A stretch of DNA of 64,000 bases from Pholiota molesta (taxonomy: Eukaryota; Basidiomycota; Agaricomycetes; Agaricales; Strophariaceae), in NCBI GenBank assembly GCA_014925825.1, contig JACGCK010000060.1, forward strand, positions 1 to 64,000, written 5' to 3'. Of this stretch, positions 54,283-64,000 are shown piece by piece. Position 1 is the stretch's first letter. Every line of letters begins with the position of its first letter. The notes below the pieces were generated by a model, which was not told the origin of the DNA, did not search any database, and saw nothing but the letters and a program-made list of their open reading frames with translations. The position numbers were made by a program, and so were the translations under genes.

Positions 54283-57138
54283 TCAGCGTGGCTTTTTTGG
54301 TTTGCGATTGCGCTTGCGGCTGCGTTTAGGCGGGGCGAGCCGGTCAACGAGGGGCAGCGAAGAAGATGACGCGACCGGCGCGGCAGAAATGGCAGGCGGA
54401 GCGATTCGAAGGAGGAAGTTCGCGGCAGGGAAGGGATCAGATACAGGCGGTAGGTCCGCAGGGCGATCAGCGGGAGCCACCAGCCCGACGCGGTCAAAAA
54501 TCGTTTTCTCCACCTTGGGCCGGTTCTCGATTTCCATACCCCAAACCGGCGACCATGCGTCTCGATGCGTGGTGCACCTAGCACTGTAGACGTCACCGGA
54601 GACGAAGTCGACGCGCAGCAGCGGGCAATTCTTAACCCGACGATCATGCAGCAACCCTCGCAAGGTGGCCGCGTCCGTTGGCGAATGCATTTTCACCCAG
54701 AAGACCTGGAACCCATCCTCACGGGAGCGCAGGACGCGCTCAACGCGAGGGTTGTTGACGAGGGTCAAGGCCGACCGCAGCCACGCCAAGACGTCGATCC
54801 AATGATAAAACACTGGCAAGTTCGAAATGGCGAGGATGGAACTCTGCTTGTGCGTGCCGATTTCGGATAGGATCGGGAAGCGTGGAGGGGGCGGGCGAGG
54901 AAACAAAGCGTTCAGGCGTTCGGCGTGCTCAGGGTTAGGAACAGAGCGAAGAATGAGCGACTCGTCATATTCATCGCGCCCGACGCCCGACCTTCCGCTG
55001 CGAGAATCATTCCTGTGGGAGGGCTGAAAACTGCTGCGGCTTCGCGAGCGGCTGCGAGGAGACCAGGAGCGTGACGGAGACTGACGCCGAATCGGCGAAC
55101 GTGAACGCGAGAGCGATCGACGAGCCATGGGCCGAGGAGATCGCGAGGACGAATAACGTCGCCTGGCGGAAGGAGCCGGAGAGTAGCTTTGTCGACGGCA
55201 GGAAGACGCCGGCGACGCGGATAGGGAACTACGGTACCCAGGGCAAGGCGTAGGCGAGCGACCTCGGGAGCGCGACCGCAAGCGGCGGCGGAAGGTGGGA
55301 CGAGGATCATAGTCCCGCGAGGGCGGACGGACGCTCTTCCGGGGCGGCGGAGTGGGGGACCTGGGCGCAGCACGCCGGCGAGTGTCCCGTCCATCGGCAG
55401 GAGGCGAGCGCTGTCGCCACGAATCACGGACTGGACTCCTTCCGCGGGAACGCCGATCTGGAGAGACGGGCCGAGACGGGCGAGGCGGGGCATTGAGCTG
55501 GCGGCGGGCGACGGAAGGTGCAGGAGAAACCGGCCGACGATCTGGGGAAGGAGACCGATGAATTGGAGGCGCTGGTCGCCTAACCGAATGTGCCGATTGA
55601 GGACGGGGAAGGGGTGAGGGTGCAAAACCATCGCCTGTCTCGTCCATGCGATCGGGATCTGCGTGCAGCGTTCGTGGCATGTGTTCACGGCCAACGTCAG
55701 AGCGCAACGGATCCCTCGTCTTGTAGATCCAGACAGATGCGTGGCGCTGGATGGAGCGCCCTCCGTTCAGGACTTCCCGATAGAGCGCGGCTGGCGCAGG
55801 CAACCCGAAGACGCTGATATCCGCTGAATAGAAACGAGGCGCACGCAACGAAGATTCGAAGTAAAGTATGCGGCGGTTTTCCCGATCGTACCAGGTTTTG
55901 CCCGAGCTCGCTTTCCCTTTTTCCTTTCCCAACTGCGTGAAGCAGAATTCGCCGTCCTCAGTTTCGTCCTCCTCCCAGTGCGTCCATCGCCCAGGACCTG
56001 ACCCGACAGATCTCACCGCCGGTGGGATGATGAAGCCGTTTTTCTCGGTGAAACCGACGGCAGGCAAAGCGGGCGGGGCAATGTACTGCCCCATCCTCCG
56101 CCTCCAGCCCTGTCCGTATGACGAAGAGCGCAACCTGTCATGCCAAAGCGAAGGAGGCGCGGAAACCGCGATCCACAGATCTTCGGTCACATCCACCAGT
56201 CTACCACCATTCCTAAGCACCGCTGCGTCCAAAGGGTTCAGAGTTGGTGCCAAATCCATAATCGATGTGCCCACGACGAAGGAGGAACGCATCGGGAGGT
56301 TGGCAGCATTACTGTATTCCAGCTCCGTTTCAACTTCGTGGATGAGGAAGCAAGGCACTCTCAATTGCAGTAGCCATTGTCCTTCCGCCTCCGTTGATCC
56401 ATTAATCCAAGCGCCCATCAACGAGTCATCCGCCTTCTCCACTTGATTCGAAGTAAAAGGCGGTCCGAGGGGGTGCTGGATGAGCGCATGCGCCATTCGA
56501 CACCAAGCCGAGGCGAGCTTGATACCGCGCTGTACGCGGACGTACTTATCCAGAGCCGCCGAGAAATCGCTGAGCGTGGCCAGTTCCACAATGTCGCCAG
56601 AATCCGGCCGTAGAGGTCGTCCTGCCCAGAGATCAGGGCGGGTCGACGCGAAGTCATGCCACGTTTCCAGGTTATCCATCACTCGGGTGACTCGGGCTTC
56701 CAGTTTACGAATGAAGTCCGGGCGTACCGCCGACAAGGTTTCATCCCAAATAGTCAGGAAAGGCGTAAATTCCGGATGGGAGCTGGGATCGGCCTGACGA
56801 CAAACGAAAGGGTACCAAAGTTTGGAGGAGATGAGGATCTGGGGGGAAACCGTCGGGTCGAAGCGTCCATCATGACCATCGCACCGCCGAAGGTGCTCAG
56901 GCAGTTCTGTTCCTAGGCGGAAGTCCGGTACCATAACGCCAGGGTAGAAGGCGACCCGTGGACTGTTCGGAGACCATAGTTCCCACTTGCGGAGACCAAT
57001 AGCGATGTAACGGGAGGCCGCCAGCAGAAACGGGGGTAGCCAGTAGGATAAGGCGTCGAAAATCGTCGGCATGAAGGAGTAGCCCGCGAAGCTTTTCAAA
57101 CGCTCCGCGAAAAACGGGCGGCCTCGGAACGAGCTCAT
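54283..57138 (-). CDS. Element 2 second ORF: RS-rich, RRM-like protein (951 aa), intact
   Basis: It starts MSSFRGRPFFAERLKSF at 57138 (the open frame upstream has no ATG). The N-terminal ~450 residues form an unrecognised domain with the RRCDGHDGRFDP motif near residue 80, also in element 1. Residues ~515-705 are rich in Arg/Ser/Pro dipeptides (RSRSRGRSPTPCPG, RSLSRSRSPIRRQSPS). Residues ~769-850 look like an RNA recognition motif: ILAISNLP as RNP2, DGFQVFWVKM as RNP1, with the helix WIDVLAWLRSAL between. The C-terminus is basic (PPKRSRKRNRKPKKPR). No signal peptide or convincing membrane segments, so it is not an envelope. It resembles an SR splicing factor in layout. An RNA-handling role, for example splicing, export or packaging of element RNA, is inference. 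Confidence 0.8.
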   Translation of the reverse strand: MSSFRGRPFFAERLKSFAGYSFMPTIFDALSYWLPPFLLAASRYIAIGLRKWELWSPNSPRVAFYPGVMVPDFRLGTELPEHLRRCDGHDGRFDPTVSPQILISSKLWYPFVCRQADPSSHPEFTPFLTIWDETLSAVRPDFIRKLEARVTRVMDNLETWHDFASTRPDLWAGRPLRPDSGDIVELATLSDFSAALDKYVRVQRGIKLASAWCRMAHALIQHPLGPPFTSNQVEKADDSLMGAWINGSTEAEGQWLLQLRVPCFLIHEVETELEYSNAANLPMRSSFVVGTSIMDLAPTLNPLDAAVLRNGGRLVDVTEDLWIAVSAPPSLWHDRLRSSSYGQGWRRRMGQYIAPPALPAVGFTEKNGFIIPPAVRSVGSGPGRWTHWEEDETEDGEFCFTQLGKEKGKASSGKTWYDRENRRILYFESSLRAPRFYSADISVFGLPAPAALYREVLNGGRSIQRHASVWIYKTRDPLRSDVGREHMPRTLHADPDRMDETGDGFAPSPLPRPQSAHSVRRPAPPIHRSPSPDRRPVSPAPSVARRQLNAPPRPSRPVSPDRRSRGRSPVRDSWRQRSPPADGRDTRRRAAPRSPTPPPRKSVRPPSRDYDPRPTFRRRLRSRSRGRSPTPCPGYRSSLSASPASSCRRQSYSPAPSARRRYSSSRSPRPMARRSLSRSRSPIRRQSPSRSWSPRSRSRSRSSFQPSHRNDSRSGRSGVGRDEYDESLILRSVPNPEHAERLNALFPRPPPPRFPILSEIGTHKQSSILAISNLPVFYHWIDVLAWLRSALTLVNNPRVERVLRSREDGFQVFWVKMHSPTDAATLRGLLHDRRVKNCPLLRVDFVSGDVYSARCTTHRDAWSPVWGMEIENRPKVEKTIFDRVGLVAPADRPADLPPVSDPFPAANFLLRIAPPAISAAPVASSSSLPLVDRLAPPKRSRKRNRKPKKPR

Positions 57139-57583
57139 CGTGGGCGGCGTCAACGATTCAGTGAGAGGGTGGTCTCCTAGCTCGATTCGAACGTTCCCGG
57201 AGGGAAGATGCTCGAAGAGTACGCGAGTAAGCGACTTCGCGGCTTCAGAAGCAGCGCGATGCCGGTAGTTCTCGGGAGATGGAGGCGTCGGCTCAATTCG
57301 AACGTTCCACTAGGGAGTGTGCTCGAAGAACTGACGCGGGGCGAGTGCAGGGGCCGACCGACGCGACTGGTGGGAGATGGAAGGAAGCGAGGTGACTTCC
57401 GAGAAGTTTTCCCTCGTGCGGGAACCAAACTAGACCAAATACCGCATAGCCTCACGTGACCGGACGGAGGATGCTTACAGAAGGAAGTAAATTAAATGAA
57501 GAATATAAAAAATAAACTATAGTAAATCAAATTATGTGTAGGAGTGGTGAGAGATAGGAAAGGGAGAGGCGACGCGTTTTCTA
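57139..57583. repeat. Element 2 pol-ORF2 spacer with 111 bp direct repeat
   Basis: Units start at 57181 and 57292 (CTCGATTCGAACGTTCC / CTCAATTCGAACGTTCC) and share GCTCGAAGA and GACGCG-type blocks. Its sequence is unrelated to the element 1 spacer repeat but occupies the same position between pol and the second ORF. Confidence 0.7.
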
Positions 57584-58668
57584 TCAGCGTAAGGAGTGTA
57601 AGGCAAGATACTCGCGCTTCAGCTCCGGGGCGTTTCTCAGGTCGTATTCCGAGATCCAAGAATCGTCCGCGGGGCCGTAGCCGGCCCATCGCACTAGGTA
57701 CATACGACGATTGCCATACTTTTTGGGGGCTAGTCGATGTCCAAGTATCGCCTCCACCTCGTACTCCGGGGATGCAATGAAGTCCCGAGTAGGAGGTAAG
57801 GTGGATCGTTCGCCAAATTGTGCGGGAGAGGGGTGATATTTCTTGAGATGAGCGATGTTAAAGATAGGGTGCATAGGGTAGGTATCAGGCAGCCGGAGTC
57901 GGTAAACGACAGGATTAATACGCTCCATGACCTCGAATGGCCCGATGACTCGTTGGACGAGCTTCTTACCCGTACCGGCTACGTCAACGAGTTTGAGAGT
58001 GTGCGGATTGACTAGCACCTGGTCGCCAACGTTGATTTGATCGACAGGCCGACGGTTCTTGTTGTAGGCTTTCGCTTGCTTCTCCTGAGCCAGGACGAGA
58101 GCGTCTCGGGCGGACCGTCTGAGTTCATCCATGGTAGTAATGAAGGTTTCGGCGCGCTGGCTGGGTAGGAACGGACGATCGGCCGGGTCCGTTTCCCTTA
58201 GGAGAACGCTCGAGGTGAGGCGGGGCTTATATCCCATCAATAAGTAATTCGGCGCGTATCCGGTTGATGAATGTTCGGAGGAGTTATAGGCGAATGATAG
58301 AACGCTCAACCATTCGGACCAAGAGTCTCGCTGATTAGCGACGTAGGCTCGTAGCATCTGCTCGATTGTGGCATTCAGGATTTCAGTCTGTCCGTCGGTT
58401 TGAGGGTGATGGGATGACGAAAGGGCCATTACCCCGCCGTAGTGAGAAACCACCGACTTCCAGAAATCCGTAGCCCAGCGCTTATCCCGATCAGCTATGA
58501 TACGATCTGGGAGTCCAAAGATATTGACGACTCGCTCTACGAAGAGCTTCGCGAAGCCATTTTGATCTAAGGTGTCGTGCGTGGGTGTAATAATAGCGAA
58601 CTTGGTTAGCTTGTCCACCACCACAAACACAGCTGTGTACTTGTCCGGTCCTGAAGGTGGCAGCCCGG
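57584..58668 (-). pseudogene. Element 2 Gag-Pol, 3' part (integrase core to chromodomain)
   Basis: From KYTAVFVVVDKLTKFA onward: the second integrase Asp (IADRDKRWATDFWK), the catalytic Glu region (TDGQTEILNATIEQ), and a chromodomain near the end (YEVEAILGHRLAPKK, YLVRWAGYGPADDSW), with the stop at 57584. The frame is open. It is cut off from the upstream part by the hAT insertion. Confidence 0.88.
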
Positions 58669-61600
58669 TAGTGATCTGAGGTCCAGTTACAAGACTGGAA
58701 AAAGACCGGAAAAAAACCGGACCTTAACCAGTGTGGACCGACTATAATTAGGACCGATCGAGACCGCAACCGCGGTCCGGTCCTCGGTTGATGGCTATTC
58801 TGATTTTTTCGAGACCGCGAAAAGACCGGTCTTGAGTCTGTGGACCGGTCTTTCGAGCCATTGATAGCATTGTAGTGTACGGCTCGCAGAAGACTTTGAC
58901 GAAGCTGAAAAAGGTTTATATTTTACCAATAACAGCACTAGCTACACTGAAACATGTTAAAACCGTGTGATTACTACCTACCCTGCATGCAGCTAGCATT
59001 GAATGAACATCAGTCACGCAAACAGATTTCAACTCACACTCTACACCTCGTCAGAACCTGTCCACACAGAACGAACAACAATGCCTATCACTACACGTAA
59101 CATTGCCAAAGGCATTCCGCCAAGAGTTCATGCAACTAAAACGAAGGGAAAGAAAACAAAAGGCGCGAGCCGCACGGCATCGACTAAATCACAGAAGCGC
59201 CGTCGAGAGGTGTCGGATAGTGAAGATGGATCTGACGATGATGACGAATCAGAAGCGTCGGAAGAAGAACCTCGACCTAAGAAGAAGAAGCCGCGTAAAC
59301 GAAAGGTTGTCGAAGAATCAGATGAGGTTGAAGTCGTTGATGGGGATGATGTGAACCCACAGGAACAGGACACCGAGGAAGTTGACGTCGGCGAGGAAGA
59401 CCAAACTGATAAAGAAGATAATGTGAGCATTACATAGATACATTCAGATTACAGACTCACTAGTAGGCTGTGGTAGGATGGCCTCAGCGACAAGCATCAT
59501 GGCACTATCCTCGAGGAACAAGTCTTGAAGAAAGAATCCACGCGCGATCTTCTAACAGTTATGTCAGATAGAGTAACTGTCAAGTTCAGGCTTACCGCGG
59601 ACAAGTTCGTTACGGACGTCGGCAGGTGGTGCAACCCCTGCAGGTAAGTTCTTCAGCCAGACTACACGTATACAATGAATACTGACTCACAAGAAAGGAA
59701 TGACGCGGAATTCGTCAAGTTAAACGGAAAGCGAAAGGCATTTCATAAGGGGGGGAATTCCTCATGCCGTCTGCACATTCGTCAGCACTACGAGATATAC
59801 AAACAGGCTTGTGAGAAGGGAAACATACCGCTTAATCATTGGGCGATGCCGCGAGTAATGTGGAAAGCCATCCTTGTCGCGAAAGAAGCCGAAAAGCAAG
59901 GCGTGAAAAAGCAGCAGCAACTGGCGTTCAAGACAACGACAGGGCCACGCGAATTCACGAGAGAAGGGACTCTTCATGCGGTCGTCGCACTCATTGCTAC
60001 GAACAACCAGGTGAGTCATCACTGATCAGAGTTACATCCTTTCAACAACAACTCATTACGCACCTGCAGCCAATCGCCCTCGCTGACAATCCAGCCTTTC
60101 GTAACGCGCTCATCTCAATGAGACCCAAGTCCACCCTGTCGGACCTTCCGAACACTCACAGTGTGAAGGTATACCTTCACAATGAGTTTGTGAGGCATAT
60201 GAAGGATCTAAAAGCTCAGATTACGGTGAGTTTCTCATTTCAAATCATAAACACAAGCTAAAGACCTACAGGCGGCACCAGGTAAAGTCTCAATCACCGC
60301 CGATGCCTGGTCGGCAGATACTACGAAGATGGGCTTTCTTGGGATGACAGCGCACTGGATCGAAGTGTCTGGAGAGGGCAAGTGGAAGCTGAAGGCGGCG
60401 GTTATTGGATTTAAGGCGTTGTCGGGGGCCCATACTGGCGAGAATCTGGGCAGGTATACTGTGGGCTTGCTCGACCGAGTGGGGATTATGAGTAAAACAC
60501 AGTCGAAGGTGCGTCGCACATGGCGCAGTTCGTTGATCACATGGCTAATCACAGTTCCCATCTGTCAATGTCATCGGTTAGCTGCAAACGGCAACACTAG
60601 ATAACACGGGTAACAACAATACGACCTGTAGAACGATCGAAGACATTCATACCCGTCGCGGCCTCGTATGGAACAGCGCCGAACTCCAGCTACCGTGCGT
60701 ATACAGCATTGTATGTCTCGATTTAAGAGGACTAACTGGCTTTGTCGTCTTGTAGATGCTTAGCGCATGTCGTTAATCTTGGCAACGTTGACGTTATGGG
60801 CCAGATAACAAAACTCGCAGCTGTCGAGACTGCAACAGCTGCCTGGGAGTACGATCCCACACGAGATGACAATCGTGTGTTGGGTGGATCACTCGATGTC
60901 ATCGCCGCAATACGGACACTCGCTATCAAGGTAATAATCATTTCTAAGCTGGCGTTCTAATTTCACATCATCTGTAATAGATTCAAGCATCCGGTCAGCG
61001 TATCGAGTACTTCCAAAGCACTCAGATACGTTGCGGGATTCCCCATCCTCTAATAATCCCTTTACATAGCAAAATTCGATGGGGAACGGCGCATAAGATG
61101 CTCAATCAAGCAAATAAACTCCGGCAGGTAAGATTCCATTCCTATTCAATGAAGTAATACATAAAGCTAATGCTATCTAGCCTATTGCACTGTTTTTGAC
61201 GTCGGCCGACGAGATGTATGGTCCCATTACAACGTTGCGCAGAAAGAATCAGCGCGCAAGACATATACCTTGGTCCGCCTTCAAACTGACGGACAATGAT
61301 TGGATAAGGGTTGTCGATGCCCGAGATATTCTTGCAGTAAGTGCTGGTTCCTTGGTCTCAAACACATGCTGACAGATCCGATAAGGATTCCAATGATATC
61401 CAACAGTATTTCTCATCAGAAAAGCAGCCGATGCTCTGGCGCGCATTACCCGCTCTCGAGGAGCTTCTCTCCGCTTGGGAAAAGAAGCGCGATAGCCCAC
61501 GCTATACTCTGTATAAAGACGCGCTCAATGCTGGCCTTGATAAACTGGGTAAATATTATTCACGACTCGATGAAAAGCCAAGCTATATATTGGCACTTGG

Positions 61601-62828
61601 TAACGTCCTTTTAGTTACTCTAAAATCTATTATACTGATCCATATCTAGTCCTTCACCCTTATTATAAGCTCGTATATATTGAGGTAGCATGGGGTGGTG
61701 CCACGGAGCAAGCCGAGGAAATAGAAAAAGGTAACATGGACGCGAAAAACTGGCAAGATGAAGCAAGGAAGGTTGTCGAAAATACGGTAAGCTCATATTT
61801 CTACTAGTCATTCGCTTCTAACATCCATTTAAATTCATATTGTATCTTTAACAGATGGCCAAGTACTACAACAACCGTCCGTCGGTCATTGCGGCCATTC
61901 CACAAGAAATCGCGACCCGAAACGGCGACGACGGTGAAGTTCGAGCCTTATCCGACTTCGATAAGCACCGCAAGACGTTACTCTCACAGGAAATTGAAGA
62001 AGGGTGGGCTTCGGAGCTCCGCCGCTATCTTGGGGGCATGCAGGACGACATCACGAAGGACACGGATATCATCGAATGGTGGCAGGTGAGTACTGCTACG
62101 TCTGTTGACAGCGCCTTCAACTTACCGAATTCTTTAGAACCATGCTCAGCTGTTCCCGACGCTTGCGCGCATCGCGCTGGATGTACTTCCGTCACAAGCA
62201 TCTGCCGTTCCTTGTGAACGCCTCTTTTCGGGTACGAAACAGATCGCGACGGACCGCCGAGCTCGTTTAGGAGGAGTAATATTCGAAGAACTTGCTATCA
62301 TGAAGTCTGCATGGGGACCCGAGCTATACGATCTCGCGGCTTGGAACTCAGAGCAGGTTGAAGAGGCAAACGTATTCAATTTTGAGGAGATGCTCGATGA
62401 CGACGTCGACTGCGCCGAATGGGATAAGGATATGGAACCTGACTACGACTACGACCTCTTAGAGAACGAGTATTAGCTTACTAGACGGCATTATTCTTAG
62501 ATATATATCTTGATACCTCTACTTTACATGCACATAGTTTATTTCTGATACTACAGAGCCATTATAATGAAATTCCGAGGTGCTGAATGTCCTAAGCTTG
62601 ACGGTCTTCACGGTCTCCGCGGTCTGTAACCAGTTGTCAACCAGTCTTTGAGAGGACCGGTTGAGACTGGTTTTTGCCGGTTGCAGGACTGCACAAGACC
62701 GATGTAAACCGGTTAACATCGGTCTTGTGCGGTTTTTTGCAGTCTTTCAACCGTGGTTGACCGGTTGCGGTCTCGGTCTACGGAACTCGAGGCCGAAAAA
62801 CCGGACCGGACCGGACCTCAGATCACTA
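58669..62828 (+). mobile_element. Autonomous hAT DNA transposon, 4,160 bp, inserted in element 2 integrase
   Basis: Terminal inverted repeats TAGTGATCTGAGGTCC at both ends; perfect 8 bp target duplication CAGCCCGG at 58661-58668 and 62829-62836. The subterminal ~200 bp on each side is full of GACCGG/CCGGTC motifs, the likely transposase-binding sites. It carries one spliced transposase gene. The clean target duplication and the apparently intact gene point to a recent jump. Confidence 0.95.
59081..62476 (+). CDS. hAT family transposase, about a dozen exons, apparently intact
   Basis: Start at 59081 (MPITTRNIAKGIPPRV), followed by a basic then acidic disordered N-terminus with KKKKPRKRK. The RNase H-like core is recognisable: SITADAWSADTTKMGFLGMT (first Asp), LDNTGNNNTTC (second Asp), PCLAHVVNLGNV, and the C-terminal dimerisation/hAT block WWQNHAQLFPTLARIALDVL, then ASAVPCERLFSGTKQI with the Glu. 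The stop is at 62474-62476. Introns are 50-60 nt GT..AG; those I joined keep frame (for example GAAGATAAT to GATGGCCTC). Estimated length is about 850-900 residues. It would catalyse cut-and-paste transposition with 8 bp duplications, matching the element's flanks. Confidence 0.88.
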
Positions 62829-64000
62829 CAGCCCGGTAATGAGGTCCAAAGAGACAGTTGCAAAAGGGCGCGCGGGGATATGAGCTGGGCGTAAGGCTCC
62901 CATCTTCTTACGATGGTCGACCTTGATCTTTTGGCAGACGTCGCAAGTGGAAGAAAATTCAGCGGCATCCTTAGTTAGAGAACTCCAATAGAAGAGTTCT
63001 TGCAGCCGCGTGGTGAACCTTCTGGTTCCAGCATGAGCACTCTCATAAGGGGAATCATGGATCCATTTGAGTACGAAATTCACTTGTGAGCGCGGGACAC
63101 ACAATCGAGCACTCCAATCGGCGTCGAGGAAGTAAAGCAGACCATTAGGGTCCTTCCGGAAGTGCGAAGGGGTGATCACCGAGTGCGGGTTCGTAATTTC
63201 ATCCATGTATTTGGCCTTGAAGAATGGATCCTCGCGATAACCCTTAGCGAACTCCTGAATAAGATTCTCGTTCATGGACACGAGTAAATGTGACTTCTTA
63301 TTCCAGTCCTCCGCTGGCTCTAATGGACCTTTTTCGAAACCGACAGGATAGGTCCAATGATCATCCGTAGGAAAGGGCAGGGGATTCCCAGAGGTCTGTT
63401 CCAGTTCCGCGCTAGCTTTAGTTGCAGGAAAGTCCGGGATTTTCGCGAGACCTAGCTCTTCTTCTTCCTGTTTGGCCTTTTGCCTTCGAGTCATCAGGAG
63501 GACATTCTTTTCAATTACATCCTCCCAACAAGAAACGAAGAAGGCCGCCTTCACGGCAGGGGCATTGAACGAACGATCCTCCGCTTTCTGAGCTACGTCT
63601 CGCTTAGCTTCATCTTGGACAATGGTCTCTAGATCATCGCGGGCAGGAGAGTTGTGCGGTGGGACTCGAGGTAGTCGGGACAGAGGGTCCACGTTGGAAT
63701 GTACTCTTCCGGGTCGGTGGACAATATGCAGGCCCGGGAAGGCCGCGAATACCGCCCCCCACGCCGCTAACCTCCTGTTCGCATTCTCATACACGCGTGC
63801 CCATTGCAGGGCAGCGTGGTCCGTAACCAGAATGATCGTCTCGCCTTCAATGAAGGGTTGGAACCGGACGAGAGCCTCCTTAGCGCCGAGCGCTTCACGC
63901 TCAGTCGCGCTGTAGTTCCGTTCCGCGGGTTTCAAGGTACGGCTCCAGTAGCAGATGACACGCTCGACATGGACCAGAGTCTCATCAAAGGAATCTGCCC
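62829..64000 (-). pseudogene. Element 2 Gag-Pol, upstream part (RNase H end to start of integrase), runs off the window
   Basis: Read on the minus strand: AERNYSATEREALGAKEALV and TDHAALQWARVYENANRRLA of RNase H, then the integrase zinc region (HAGTRRFTTRLQELFYW, CDVCQKIKVDH) and SLDLITGL with the first catalytic Asp, directly before the hAT insertion. Reverse transcriptase and Gag lie outside the window. Very close to element 1 in this part. Confidence 0.88.

Larger units (their letters stand above)
53910..64000 (-). mobile_element. Ty3/Gypsy chromodomain LTR retrotransposon (element 2), incomplete at window edge
   Basis: Related to element 1 (same domain order and polypurine tract, RRM/RS second ORF in the same place) but clearly a different family: LTR, spacer repeats and much of the protein sequence differ. 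The 3' LTR, second ORF and pol 3' half are here. The pol frame continues past 64000. The integrase is interrupted by a hAT transposon at 58669-62828. Confidence 0.9.

Noticed and set aside
54912..55694. 260-codon frame overlapping the second ORF of element 2
   Set aside because: Alternate-frame shadow of the RS-rich segment.
54283..57138. Envelope glycoprotein reading of the second ORF
   Set aside because: No signal peptide, fusion segment or C-terminal anchor; RS and RRM-like features fit an RNA-binding protein better.
1..64000. CRISPR arrays, operons, bacterial promoters
   Set aside because: The DNA is eukaryotic; direct repeats found are tandem duplications or transposon parts, without regular spacers.

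Overview
The window is nuclear DNA of a filamentous basidiomycete, most likely an Agaricomycete. Evidence: dense 50-60 nt GT..AG introns, a CYP5150-like P450, a DUF6699 protein, a one-exon F-box protein, a KDZ transposase with a CxC2 cysteine cluster, and chromodomain Ty3/Gypsy elements. No bacterial features, tRNA or rRNA were seen.

Region 1 (0-28 kb) carries the ordinary genes and is full of segmental duplications. A HUL5-type HECT ubiquitin ligase (581-4474, minus) is followed by three copies of a small orphan gene (4999, 7885, 15614), a truncated copy of the HUL5 5' end, a seven-exon orphan gene (10092-11325), and a 3.8 kb block present twice (11593-15435 and 16464-20219). The second block ends in an apparently intact P450 (18736-21314). 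The first holds only its decayed 3' half. A DUF6699 gene (23456-25113) and an F-box gene (26356-27903) follow.

Region 2 (28-39 kb) is KDZ-transposon territory. A small gene is broken by a 1,066 bp hAT-type MITE with a perfect 8 bp target duplication. Next come a nine- or ten-exon KDZ transposase and four small genes: a 79-aa protein, a protein with three SUMO-interaction-like motifs, a basic/acidic orphan, and a viroplasmin/RNase H1 N-terminal domain protein. Three of these genes each carry one in-frame TGA where arginine (CGA) is expected. The palindrome TGATATATCA occurs eleven times between 28.0 and 39.5 kb and was not noticed elsewhere.

Region 3 (39-64 kb) is a nested transposon stack. 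A host-like gene starting at 39200 is split by a complete 12,510 bp LTR retrotransposon (39629-52138) with 391 bp LTRs that look identical and a GTTAT target duplication. Its last exon ends at 53909, exactly where a second related LTR element begins. That element runs off the right edge and is itself cut in its integrase by an apparently intact 4,160 bp hAT transposon (58669-62828). Both LTR elements carry a second large ORF in the envelope position. It does not look like an envelope: it has an arginine/serine-rich segment and an RRM-like domain. It is intact in the second element and frameshifted in the first. This RRM/RS ORF and the KDZ gene neighbourhood are the most promising novel systems here.
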